Positions 1-7,259 are shown, counted from the first letter of the stretch. The stretch is 14,799 nucleotides of DNA from DATKMG01 sp035541995 (GCA_035541995.1 DATKMG010000088.1:1-14799), one strand, 5' to 3'. Program-made: numbers and translations. Notes: generated by a model from the letters alone, not told the origin.

Positions 1-521
1 TGATTCTGCAAGCCAGATACCATCGCTGTTTACGAATTAAGCCGCTGATTTATAAGGTTTAGACTGGTGCAGAATGAAAGTGGTGAAAAAGTGGGTGACC
101 GTAAGTGTGCGATATTGGGAATATCGGATTCCGAAGGCGAACACAGCTTTGAGAAGCCCTCTCGATTGTAGAACGCGCAATATAAAGTGCACATCATCTC
201 TTTTCGGCCAACAGAAAGGAGAGGGGGTAAAAGACACGATCAGCGTCTGCACTGACCTTATAACTGTCCATTTGGATGGATCACTTCAGAATGGAGAAGA
301 CCTAGCTGGTGTCCCTCGTCACACGCGACCAAGACCCGAGACTCGATTCCTCCTCGTACTGTATCGCCATAATTGGATCAACGCGAATGATGAGCTGGAC
401 CGGAAGGGAAGTGCGGATGTCCGCGTAGTAGGTTGATTATGGCATCACCTCAATAGCTTGAGGTCAGAGGAATCACCCCTCCGGCCTCGAGTCTGGCCTG
501 AGGCCAATTGCCTAACGAAAG
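1..521. other. Region with no convincing gene
   Basis: The longest open frame (plus strand 74-436, 120 codons) has no clear ribosome binding site and an unrecognised, low-complexity product, so I do not call it. Three short perfect dyads are visible: CGATATT/AATATCG around a GGG centre at 110-126, ACCTCAA/TTGAGGT around TAGC at 447-464, and GGCCT/AGGCC at 495-505. They could be operators or RNA hairpins, but nothing links them to a gene inside the window. No tRNA or rRNA signature was seen. Confidence 0.5.
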
Positions 522-553
522 AAAAAGGGAAGAGCGGGTTTACGTCCTTCCCT
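522..553 (-). terminator. Intrinsic terminator of the adaptor/ABC ATPase pair
   Basis: Read on the minus strand, a 7-bp stem (AGGGAAG at 526-532 pairing with CTTCCCT at 547-553) with a 14-nt loop runs directly into five T residues (plus-strand A tract 522-526). It lies about 30 bases after the stop codon of the ABC ATPase gene, where a Rho-independent terminator is expected. It implies that the transcript ends here and does not continue into a permease gene to the left. Confidence 0.65.
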
Positions 554-580
554 CGAGGTGTGGGATTCTTTTGGATTCAA

Positions 581-1282
581 TTAGACGACCGCGACCTGTT
601 CCTCGACCACGCGGCCATCAAACAGGTGCACCTCGCGATCGGCATGCTTGGCATAGCGAGGATCGTGCGTCACCATGCAGATAGTGGCGCCGTTGCGATG
701 GAGGTCTCGCAGCAATTCCATCACAGCTTCCCCATTGGCGGAATCCAAGTTCCCGGTCGGCTCGTCGGCCAGCAGCACAGAAGGATGACCTGCCAGAGCA
801 CGCGCCACGGCCACACGCTGCTGCTGACCTCCTGACAACTGGGACGGATAGTGTTTCACCCGGTGCGCCATTCCCACCTTCTCCAGCGCTTCCTGGACCC
901 GTTGTCGGCGTTCCGCTGACGGCATGCCGCGGTAAGTGAGAGGCAGCTCCACATTCTCGTACACGGTCAGATCTCCGATCAAATTGAAAGCCTGAAAAAT
1001 AAAGCCAATCTCACGGTTCCTGATCCGCGATCGGTCCTGCATGCTGAGCGATTCGACCGGCCGCTCATTCAACAGATAGCGCCCGTCAGTCGGTGTATCC
1101 AGCAATCCCAGGATTGACAACAGAGTTGATTTTCCGCAGCCCGAAGGACCCGAAATAGAAACGTATTCTCCATTCTTAATCTCTAGGTGGATTCCGGACA
1201 GGGCGTGCGTCTCCACTTCGTCGGTCAGAAAGACTTTGGTGACTCCCTCGAGTCGAATCATTGGTTGATTGTTGTTACTCAT
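581..1282 (-). CDS. ABC transporter ATP-binding protein, MacB/LolD type
   Basis: This is the cytoplasmic ATPase subunit of an ABC system of the MacB/LolD/FtsE group, which couples ATP hydrolysis to a permease that moves lipoproteins, peptides or drugs across the envelope by mechanotransmission. The 233-residue product has Walker A GPSGCGKST (45-53), a Q-loop Gln at 97, signature LSGGQ (149-153), Walker B LLADE with catalytic Glu174, and switch His206. The GNLDS D-loop sequence is typical of this group. I chose the ATG at 1282 because GGGAG lies just upstream on the coding strand; an in-frame ATG at 1315 would add 11 residues without a better site. The gene follows the periplasmic adaptor in the same direction with a 163-bp gap, and ends at a strong terminator. 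No FtsX-like permease is adjacent. The family is certain; the transported substrate is unknown. Confidence 0.93.
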   Translation of the reverse strand: MSNNNQPMIRLEGVTKVFLTDEVETHALSGIHLEIKNGEYVSISGPSGCGKSTLLSILGLLDTPTDGRYLLNERPVESLSMQDRSRIRNREIGFIFQAFNLIGDLTVYENVELPLTYRGMPSAERRQRVQEALEKVGMAHRVKHYPSQLSGGQQQRVAVARALAGHPSVLLADEPTGNLDSANGEAVMELLRDLHRNGATICMVTHDPRYAKHADREVHLFDGRVVEEQVAVV

Positions 1283-1392
1283 TATTCGCTCCCACATTAA
1301 AAATTCGGAAGCCACTGAGTCACAGAGGCCCCGTCCTACTCCATGCTATGGTTTATAATCGTTCTCATTGTTTTATCTGCGCTCATTTGGTT

Positions 1393-1432
1393 TGAGACCC
1401 GTCCTTTTTTCCCCACGTTGCTTCGGGTCTCA
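1393..1432. repeat. 9-bp perfect inverted repeat between adaptor and ATPase genes
   Basis: TGAGACCCG (1393-1401) and CGGGTCTCA (1424-1432) form a perfect 9-bp stem with a 22-nt loop, just downstream of the adaptor stop codon. Neither strand has a T tract after the stem, so it is a poor intrinsic terminator. A hairpin that stabilises or separates the two cistrons, or a protein binding site, fits better. This role is inference. Confidence 0.4.
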
Positions 1433-1445
1433 CCCTCCCGGGATC

Positions 1446-2699
1446 TTAGTTCAACCTCACGCGGTCGTAAGCATCCCACGCCGACATGTCCGAAAGGATG
1501 ACCTGATCGCCGATCTTCAAACCGTCAATGATCTCAATGGTATTGACTGAACTTCGCCCCAATTTGACCTGAGTTCGTTGGGCTGTCTTGCCGTCTTCCA
1601 AGAGTTTGAATATCCCTACCACGTTCTTCTCTTGTCCAAAAGCCGGCCGTCCAACGAAGAGGACGTCGTCGAGATGCTCCAGTTCAATGACTCCATCTAC
1701 GCTCAGATCGGGGCGGGCTCCCTTCGGCAGGGGTTCATCTAATGCCACATCTACGGTGACGGTACCGTTCTGGACAGCCGGGTCGATCCGGATGACATGG
1801 CCGGAGACAACTCCGTTTCGAGTATCGATCATGGCTTTTTGACCATTAAGAATGTCCTTGGCCTGGGTCTCCGGGATCTTGATTTCGGCCTTCAACTGTT
1901 TAGGGTCCGCCACCCGGGCCAGGTTTGCACCCGGCGAAACCTGCTGCCCCACTTCAACGGGCACTTGCTGCAGAACCCCCTCCATGCCGGGTCTAACATG
2001 CAGCGATTCCACCTGGATCCGCTTCAGCTTCAACAATTCCTGGAGCTGTTCCACCTTGGCCTGCTGGGCTGCGAGCTGGGCCTTTGACGATTCTGAACTG
2101 ATTGCCATTCGCTGCTTTTCCATTTCCAGGCGAATGGCAGAACCTTCGCTCTGGGCTTGAGAAAGTTTAGCATTCAATTCCGATCCCAAACCTTCTTTTG
2201 CCAGGGCTCCGAATTTTTCCGCGTTGAGCTGATCCTGTCGCTGGCTAGACTCTGCTTGCGCTAGGATAGCTTTTTGGTCCAAGAGCTGACTTTCCAGGCG
2301 AACTTTCAGGCTCTCCAATTCCGCCTGGGCTGCTTTGAGTTGCCATTCGGCATCAAGGGCCGCTTGTTGAACTTCCGGATTGCTGAGTTCAATCAGGACA
2401 GTATTGGGAGTCACTGACACCCCGGGCCGAAAAATAATCTTCTCGATGCGGCCATTCGTCGTGGCTGGAATCCATCGAATTTCGAGGGGAACCAACGTCC
2501 CCATGCCGTGAACCTCCCGCTTCATGGGTCCACGCTTTACGGTGTCTAACCAAACTGTGCTGCGTTCCACACTTGGAGCCGCCGGCTTGAGACGGGAAAG
2601 ACCCACAGTCGTAACCGAAACTAATATCAAACCGATCAGCACATATAGGACTCGCTTGATTCGACGAGCTTTGATGGCTTGTGTACGTGGGATGTCCAT
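1446..2699 (-). CDS. Periplasmic adaptor (membrane fusion) protein, MacA/HlyD family
   Basis: Such adaptors bridge an inner-membrane ABC or RND pump to an outer-membrane channel. The 417-residue product starts with a basic segment and one membrane anchor (about residues 15-37). It continues with the first half of a lipoyl-like domain (about 75-110), a long Gln/Glu/Ala/Lys-rich coiled-coil hairpin (about 111-235), the second lipoyl half (about 236-268, containing VPVEVGQQVSPG), and beta-barrel and membrane-proximal domains to the C terminus (motif GLKIGDQVILSD near the end). The ATG at 2699 is chosen because GGAGG sits 7 bases upstream; an upstream in-frame ATG at 2720 lacks this. The ABC ATPase gene follows in the same direction, so the pair probably forms part of a MacAB-like exporter. 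The absence of a permease next to it is unusual. The exact substrate cannot be told. Confidence 0.92.
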   Translation of the reverse strand: MDIPRTQAIKARRIKRVLYVLIGLILVSVTTVGLSRLKPAAPSVERSTVWLDTVKRGPMKREVHGMGTLVPLEIRWIPATTNGRIEKIIFRPGVSVTPNTVLIELSNPEVQQAALDAEWQLKAAQAELESLKVRLESQLLDQKAILAQAESSQRQDQLNAEKFGALAKEGLGSELNAKLSQAQSEGSAIRLEMEKQRMAISSESSKAQLAAQQAKVEQLQELLKLKRIQVESLHVRPGMEGVLQQVPVEVGQQVSPGANLARVADPKQLKAEIKIPETQAKDILNGQKAMIDTRNGVVSGHVIRIDPAVQNGTVTVDVALDEPLPKGARPDLSVDGVIELEHLDDVLFVGRPAFGQEKNVVGIFKLLEDGKTAQRTQVKLGRSSVNTIEIIDGLKIGDQVILSDMSAWDAYDRVRLN

Positions 2700-2946
2700 A
2701 TGTGCCTCCGGCAGTTCCAACCCTATTTTCGTGCTGCTCAGCCAAGAGAGGAGAACTCAAGAACCTCTGATGACGACCCTTACTATGGCACGCCACCTGC
2801 CATTTGCAGAGCCGAGCGTATTTGTATGAAAACAAAAGATTAAACTCATGAAACTAGTGTGGGGGTAACTTAGAACTGTTCGGTTCTGGGACATCGGACT
2901 TCCCACTAGCGAACAAGAAGGCGAAATGATGCAAGCCGGGTCAGCT

Positions 2947-3384
2947 CTAGCTTTCTTTGACAACGCCCAAGCCCATTGCTGAAGTAATTACCTCGAAGTC
3001 TTCGGGAGTGATTTCAAAGTGTCCGGTTCGAAATGGAAACCCCCAACGCCTTTTGTTGGTGATGAATGAGAGCCTCTCGATAAGAGGCTTAATCGCGGTG
3101 TGATGGCAGGGGAAATAGCAGGCATTTCTGCGGAAGTAAACAAAACCGTAAGGGGCAAAAACCGAGTAAATATCCGAATCGGCCATGCGGGCAACTGCCG
3201 TGAAAGCTTGGTAAGGTTCTTTGCTCCTCTCCGCCGGTCGTGAAGAATAGTAAATGAGCCAGTCGCCCGCTTTCATCCGCTTAAGAGGGAGTTCCTCACC
3301 CTGGGCGAGTTGAACGAAGCCGCCCTCAATTCCGCTCTGCACATGGTCGAGAGATACTACTCCAATCCAGTATCGAGTCGTCAT
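2947..3384 (-). CDS. EVE (PUA-like) domain protein, UPF0310 type
   Basis: A 145-residue protein made of a single EVE domain. Proteins of this PUA-related fold are thought to bind modified nucleic acid bases, and some are linked to restriction or toxin-antitoxin loci. The start (MTTRYWIGVVSLDHV), the central GDWLIYYSS segment, and the FPFR and FEIT stretches toward the end follow the UPF0310 pattern. I chose the ATG at 3384 because it matches the usual family N terminus; a TTG at 3429 would add 15 residues. Neither has a strong Shine-Dalgarno sequence. It lies 102 bases after the ClpS-like gene on the same strand and may be cotranscribed with it. No restriction gene is nearby, so a defence role has no support from context. 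The native target is unknown. Confidence 0.85.
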   Translation of the reverse strand: MTTRYWIGVVSLDHVQSGIEGGFVQLAQGEELPLKRMKAGDWLIYYSSRPAERSKEPYQAFTAVARMADSDIYSVFAPYGFVYFRRNACYFPCHHTAIKPLIERLSFITNKRRWGFPFRTGHFEITPEDFEVITSAMGLGVVKES

Positions 3385-3486
3385 CGCTTTGGAATTGCGC
3401 ACAAAAGGGAATGCAATTGCTTCCCGCAACTTCTCAACGAGGACCGGCTTAAGACTTTCATTTCGGCATGCAGACGAAATTCAGGA

Positions 3487-3819
3487 TTAAGAAGCCGGAG
3501 TATCTGCTGGTTCAATGACGGCCGACATGGAACCGTGACAGTGCGGTATACGAGGGTCGGGGCCATAGGCATGGATTTGGTCTCGCGAGTATTCTGCCTC
3601 TGCCAACCCACAGGTAATCAAGGTAGTCCGCCCCGTGAGGTCAACCTCTACGGCATGTTTCAGTGCCTGTTCCTTCGAAAAACAAAAAATCTTCTGGAGC
3701 ATCTCGATGACATAGTCATAGCTGTGATCGTCGTCATTGAGCAAGACAACGTCATAGAGTGGAGCTTTGCCATCCAGAATCCCGACATCAGTCCCCGGTT
3801 CAGTTAGAGTCTGGCCCAT
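3487..3819 (-). CDS. ClpS-like ATP-dependent Clp protease adaptor
   Basis: ClpS binds the N domain of ClpA or ClpC and hands over substrates with destabilising N-terminal residues (N-end rule). The 110-residue product has the ClpS core: VVLLNDDDHSYDYVIEML (residues 24-41) carries the Asn-Asp-Asp signature (28-30), followed by the helix containing EQALKHAVEVDLTG. By my alignment to E. coli ClpS, Asn34, Asp35 and Asp36 are kept, but the position of His66, which contacts the N-degron amino group, is Asp60. The tail also has an extra segment ending in GSMSAVIEP. This marks a divergent ClpS-like subfamily whose substrate preference may differ. The start ATG has no strong ribosome binding site. The gene is divergent from the bacilliredoxin gene and lies upstream of the EVE gene. 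Confidence 0.88.
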   Translation of the reverse strand: MGQTLTEPGTDVGILDGKAPLYDVVLLNDDDHSYDYVIEMLQKIFCFSKEQALKHAVEVDLTGRTTLITCGLAEAEYSRDQIHAYGPDPRIPHCHGSMSAVIEPADTPAS

Positions 3820-3857
3820 GGTATAACAAGTAACAAATTCGATTCGAAAATAGCCAA

Positions 3858-3886
3858 ATACGATGATAATCGGAACACAAAGTCAA
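3858..3886 (-). promoter_or_regulatory. Candidate sigma70-type promoter for the ClpS-like gene
   Basis: On the minus strand TTGACT (3881-3886) is followed after 17 bases by TCGTAT (3858-3863), about 40 bases before the ClpS-like ATG. The -35 element is good (5 of 6) but the -10 element is weak (3 of 6), so this is tentative. Confidence 0.3.
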
Positions 3887-4039
3887 TACCAACAAGAATG
3901 TGTTCCTTCGGAATTTCAAGCCCCCGTGTTAGAATCTCTATTACTGAGGTAAAGTTCAACTCACCACAAAGTTGGGAGATCGTTTAGGAATAAGATCGGG
4001 TGTGCCCGTATCAACATAACTGCTTAAGGAGAAAGGAAA

Positions 4040-4477
4040 TTGAGATATCCAGAAGAGTTCATCGCTCCAATGAGAGCAGAATTGACGCAGTTGGGAATCC
4101 AGGAGACTCGAACCCCGGCAGAAGTGGATGCCGTAATACGGGGGACAAGAGGGACTGTGATGATGGTCATTAATTCTATGTGTGGCTGTGCTGCCGGACG
4201 CGCGCGGCCAGGAATAGCACTGGCCTTGAAGCATGCGGTCGTTCCGGATAGGATCACTACAGTGTTCGCCGGGGGTGATGTTGAAGCGACAACCCGCCTA
4301 CGGGAATACATTGAAGGCTATCCGCCGTCCTCTCCTTCGATTGCGTTGTTTCGAGACGGAAAGCTGGTTTTCATAATGCAACGCAGTCAAATTGAGGGGC
4401 GGGACGCTCAGGAGATTGCCCGGGACTTGACCAAGGCCTTTGACGAGTTATGCGTGAAGCAATCTGTATCCAGCTAG
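4040..4477 (+). CDS. Bacilliredoxin, BrxA/BrxB family
   Basis: Bacilliredoxins are thioredoxin-fold proteins that remove bacillithiol from S-bacillithiolated cytoplasmic proteins (YphP/YqiW family). The 145-residue product matches the family along its length: PMRAELTQLG near the N terminus, the CGC redox motif at residues 48-50 inside SMCGCAAGRARPG, a VFAGGD-VEATTRLREYIEGYPPSSPS segment, and the IEGRDAQEIA helix. Translation starts at TTG 4040, supported by AAGGAG (4026-4031) eight bases upstream; no better start is present. It is a single gene, divergent from the ClpS-like gene, and ends at a hairpin shared with the converging P-II gene. If the family function holds, the host makes bacillithiol or a related thiol. 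No bsh genes are in the window. Confidence 0.93.
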   Translation: MRYPEEFIAPMRAELTQLGIQETRTPAEVDAVIRGTRGTVMMVINSMCGCAAGRARPGIALALKHAVVPDRITTVFAGGDVEATTRLREYIEGYPPSSPSIALFRDGKLVFIMQRSQIEGRDAQEIARDLTKAFDELCVKQSVSS

Positions 4478-4514
4478 GAAACGGCAGGGGCATCATCTTT
4501 TCGGACAGAAACCA

Positions 4515-4548
4515 GGGCTCGGTGGTTAAATCGCACCGAGTCCCCTTT
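4515..4548 (+). terminator. Terminator-like hairpin at the bacilliredoxin/P-II junction
   Basis: GGGCTCGGTG (4515-4524) pairs with CACCGAGTCC (4534-4543) in a 10-bp stem with one G-T pair and a 9-nt loop, followed by CCTTT. It is 37 bases after the bacilliredoxin stop. The stop codon of the converging P-II gene (4526-4528) lies in the loop, and the last P-II codons form one arm. The T tract is short, so termination may be modest. Confidence 0.55.
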
Positions 4549-4861
4549 CTCCTGTCCTTATACGAATGACTTCCTCAATTGGGGAAATGAAGATCTTTCC
4601 ATCGCCAAACCTACCAGTGCGGGAAACTCCGATGACTGCATCGACGGCCTTCTGAACCAGTTCATCAGGAATAATGATCTCCATTTTCATTTTTGGCAGA
4701 AAGCCGACGGTGTCACTGCCCTCCATATTGTCAATGCGACCTTTTTGCCGACCTACACCCCGTACCTCTGTTACAGTCATTCCGAGGATTCCCAGCTCAT
4801 GCAAAGCGGCCTTGACATCATCAACTTTGTTACGGCGCACAACACACTCGACCTTTTTCAT
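4526..4861 (-). CDS. P-II family nitrogen regulatory protein with an altered T-loop
   Basis: P-II trimers sense ATP/ADP and 2-oxoglutarate and control ammonium transport, glutamine synthetase or other targets through the T-loop. The 111-residue product aligns end to end with E. coli GlnB (112). It keeps GMTVTEVRGVGRQKG (Gln39, Lys40), FLPKMKMEII, the B-loop TGRFGDGKIF and the C-loop RIRTGERG. The T-loop between Lys40 and the FLPK motif reads GRIDNMEGSDTVG. It is one residue shorter than in GlnB and lacks both Tyr46 and Tyr51, so uridylylation at Tyr51 is impossible. A Ser at 49 is kept, the position phosphorylated in cyanobacterial P-II. The start ATG is preceded by GAGG six bases upstream. 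No amtB or glnA is adjacent, so glnB and glnK cannot be told apart. Confidence 0.92.
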   Translation of the reverse strand: MKKVECVVRRNKVDDVKAALHELGILGMTVTEVRGVGRQKGRIDNMEGSDTVGFLPKMKMEIIIPDELVQKAVDAVIGVSRTGRFGDGKIFISPIEEVIRIRTGERGLGAI

Positions 4862-5239
4862 TATTCCTCACTCTCCCTGAAATGGATTTGGTAGTATGGG
4901 TTTGTGCCTTCCTTTCCTATTTGCTTCCTGTGCTGGAGGAAGGATAGAAGGCCAATCCGACCGGCGCGTTTCTCTTGGGTGCGCGAAGACACTCCGATCA
5001 CTGGTTCCTTTGAACAGCGGACCCCCATTATGATCAAAACGGGCCGGATAATCAACACGAGTTGGGGGAGTGCAGATCCAAAGCGGTCACAGTCTTCTCC
5101 CGGGAAAAAAGATTCCAGGACCGTGACAGGATGATTCTGCTCGGCTCAACAGGCGCTCCAATGGATGAAGGCTGAGTCATTGGAGGGTCTCGCTTCTGTT
5201 CTTAAAGGGTCCTTGGCTAACGTATACGGGGCGACGCAG
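4862..5239. other. Divergent intergenic region between P-II and glutaminyl cyclase genes
   Basis: This must hold the promoters of both flanking genes. A small hairpin, CTTCCT (4924-4929) with AGGAAG (4937-4942), could lie in the P-II leader. I looked for a sigma54 promoter (GG, ten bases, GC) upstream of the P-II gene and saw none. Short open frames on both strands (4861-5058 minus, 4904-5134 plus) look non-coding. The first 25 codons of the open frame upstream of 5240 are treated as untranslated. Confidence 0.45.
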
Positions 5240-6058
5240 ATGGCTTACCCAAAGATGCGGTTAATTCGATTCCCGATAGATTTCCTTTTGGCTGCGGCCG
5301 CTATGGTGCTGCTGATACACCTGGGGGCTTGTTACTCTGAGCCTTCAACCCACGCAAGGGCCACGGTTGTCTACGGGTACCAAGTCGTGAGTGTTTATCC
5401 GCACGATTCGCGAGCTTACACACAAGGCCTGATTTATCGCGACGGGTTTCTGTACGAGAGCACTGGCCTCAACGGCCGATCGACACTTCGTAAAGTGGAC
5501 CTCCAAACCGGTGAAGTGGTCCAACAAATCGCGGTTGAGTCGAAGTACTTCGCGGAAGGACTGACAGACTGGGAGGGGCGGTTAGTGCAACTAACATGGC
5601 AGTCCCATCTCGGCTTTGTCTACGGCCTGGCAAGCTTCAAGCTTGAGCGAACCTTCGACTACCCAGGCGAAGGTTGGGGACTGGCGCACGATCGAGATCA
5701 TCTCATTATGAGCGACGGCAGTTCAGAATTGCGGTTTCTAAATCCGGAGACCTTTCGAGAAACCAAGCGCTTGAGTGTCAGAGATGGGGATGCCCCGGTA
5801 CAGAATTTGAATGAATTGGAGTTCGTTCGAGGTGAAATCTACGCCAACGTCTGGCACACGGATCGAATCGCCCGGATCTCACCAGGGTCTGGCCAGGTTA
5901 CGGGCTGGATTGACCTCCAAGGCTTATTGTCGGGAGTGTTTCAACTAGAACCTGAGGCTGTGCTCAACGGAATTGCATATGATGCCACCCATGATCGTCT
6001 GTTCGTGACCGGGAAACTCTGGCCAAAAATCTTTCAGATCAAACTGCAGCGCCGATAG
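5240..6058 (+). CDS. Glutaminyl-peptide cyclotransferase, lipoprotein
   Basis: This enzyme converts N-terminal glutamine of peptides or proteins to pyroglutamate with release of ammonia. The sequence fits the bacterial/plant-type glutamine cyclotransferase, a five-bladed beta-propeller. Diagnostic stretches are YTQGLIY (60-66), ESTGLNGRS (73-81), YFAEGL and QLTWQ (about 103-121), GEGWGL (143-148), SDGSSELRF (158-166), NELEF and YANVWHTD (about 191-208), VLNGIAYD (241-248) and FVTGKLW (255-261). The N terminus has a hydrophobic segment ending in HLGAC, a lipobox with Cys31, so the protein is probably exported and lipid-anchored. The start is uncertain: ATG 5240 has GGGG upstream and gives a normal signal peptide. 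ATG 5255 and ATG 5165 are alternatives, the latter adding 25 residues ahead of the signal. It stands alone upstream of ada. The family call is firm. Confidence 0.9.
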   Translation: MAYPKMRLIRFPIDFLLAAAAMVLLIHLGACYSEPSTHARATVVYGYQVVSVYPHDSRAYTQGLIYRDGFLYESTGLNGRSTLRKVDLQTGEVVQQIAVESKYFAEGLTDWEGRLVQLTWQSHLGFVYGLASFKLERTFDYPGEGWGLAHDRDHLIMSDGSSELRFLNPETFRETKRLSVRDGDAPVQNLNELEFVRGEIYANVWHTDRIARISPGSGQVTGWIDLQGLLSGVFQLEPEAVLNGIAYDATHDRLFVTGKLWPKIFQIKLQRR

Positions 6059-6150
6059 CAAAGATTCTCCGTTCTCACCTTTTGGCATCCCAGAGTTTGA
6101 ACGCAAGATCCGGATAGATTTCATTAGCTTCCCTCCCCTAATATGAACGT

Positions 6151-6156
6151 AGGAGG
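6151..6156 (+). promoter_or_regulatory. Ribosome binding site that fixes the ada start
   Basis: A perfect AGGAGG lies 8 bases before the ATG at 6165. The in-frame GTG at 6159 is only 2 bases from it and too close to be used. Confidence 0.8.
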
Positions 6157-6164
6157 TTGTGGCT

Positions 6165-7259
6165 ATGAACCAAGGTCGAGATATCCAACCGGAATCAGCA
6201 TTGACGAACGAGCAACTCTGCTGGAAGGCGGTGCAGGCAAAAGATGCTCGGTTCAATTGTGTCTTCGTTTATGCGGTACGTTCAACCGGCATCTACTGCA
6301 AACCATCTTGTCCGTCCAGGAGACCTCAACGGGATCAGGTGATCTTTTTCTCTTCTTGCGACGCCGCCGAGCAGTCTGGATTCCGCGCTTGTCGGCGCTG
6401 CAGGCCTCGCCAATCTCAAAAAAGTGATCCGCATGTTGAAACCATCTTGCGCGCTTGCCGTGCCATTGAAGCAACTGCCGACGGCCCTGTTTCGCTTGCC
6501 GTCCTGGGCGAGAAGTTAAGTATCAGTCCTCATCACCTGCACCGAATCTTCAAAAAGATCACCGGGATCACTCCTCGCCAATATGCGGCAGCTCATCGTC
6601 TCAAGATGTTTAAATTACACATCAGAAATGGGGAAGACGTCACAAGTGCTATCTACGATGCAGGCTATGGTTCTAGCAGCCGTTTGTACGAAAATGCCTC
6701 GGAGCAGTTGGGGATGACGCCTGCAGCTTACCGACGTGGAGGAAAAGGAATGATTATCAATTACACTATCGTGAATTGCCACCTGGGCCGGTTGTTGGTG
6801 GCCGCAACCGAGCGCGGAGTCTGCGCCATCAGTTTTGGTGAGGAGGATAGGAAGCTGGAATCTTCGCTGGCAGCAGAATATCCGGCTGCTACCATTCGCC
6901 GCGAAGAGAGTCGCATCAACAATTGGGTTGACCCACTGCTGAACCACCTCAATGGCTCCCAGCGGCATCTCGATTTGCCCATTGATCTGCAGGCTGCGGC
7001 ATTCCAGTTGAGAGTCTGGGAAGAGTTGCGAAGGATCCCCTATGGCGAGACACGCACCTACGGAGACATTGCCAGAGCTTTGGGCCGGCCCACTGCTAAT
7101 CGAGCAGTGGCTCGCGCCTGCGCAGCCAATCCTGTCGCCCTGATTACCCCCTGTCATCGGGTGATTCGCGCTGACGGAGAACTCGGCGGTTACCGTTGGG
7201 GGCTAAAACGAAAGAAGGCACTATTGTCACAGGAGGAGAACAGCACAAAGAGATTTTAA
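6165..7259 (+). CDS. ada: Ada: alkylation-response regulator and O6-methylguanine-DNA methyltransferase
   Basis: Full-length Ada (364 residues; E. coli Ada has 354) repairs methyl phosphotriesters and O6-methylguanine or O4-methylthymine by irreversible transfer to its own cysteines, and when methylated activates the adaptive response. The N-terminal zinc domain keeps all four ligands (Cys45, Cys49, Cys76, Cys79), in TGIYCKPSC and FRACRRCRP; Cys45 corresponds to the phosphotriester acceptor. The AraC-type helix-turn-helix spans about 88-192 (SISPHHLHRIFKKITGITP, then GYGSSSRLYENASEQLGMTP). The methyltransferase domain ends in IPYGETRTYGDIA and the active-site PCHRV with Cys330, followed by GGYRWGLKRK. 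Translation starts at ATG 6165 behind a perfect AGGAGG. Autoregulation is known for the family, but I could not recognise an Ada box upstream. A small membrane-protein gene follows 33 bases downstream. Confidence 0.95.
   Translation: MNQGRDIQPESALTNEQLCWKAVQAKDARFNCVFVYAVRSTGIYCKPSCPSRRPQRDQVIFFSSCDAAEQSGFRACRRCRPRQSQKSDPHVETILRACRAIEATADGPVSLAVLGEKLSISPHHLHRIFKKITGITPRQYAAAHRLKMFKLHIRNGEDVTSAIYDAGYGSSSRLYENASEQLGMTPAAYRRGGKGMIINYTIVNCHLGRLLVAATERGVCAISFGEEDRKLESSLAAEYPAATIRREESRINNWVDPLLNHLNGSQRHLDLPIDLQAAAFQLRVWEELRRIPYGETRTYGDIARALGRPTANRAVARACAANPVALITPCHRVIRADGELGGYRWGLKRKKALLSQEENSTKRF

Noticed and set aside
74..436. 120-codon plus-strand open frame at the left end
   Set aside because: No ribosome binding site, no recognisable domain and a sequence that reads like non-coding DNA.
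2389..2835. 148-codon minus-strand frame
   Set aside because: It overlaps the 5' part of the adaptor gene in another frame and has no protein-like pattern; a shadow frame.
4862..5164. Sigma54 promoter upstream of the P-II gene
   Set aside because: The stretch around GGCAC on the minus strand has no GC at the required ten-base spacing.
6116..6144. TAATAT as a -10 element for ada
   Set aside because: It would place the transcript start on top of the ribosome binding site, and no -35 element is visible.
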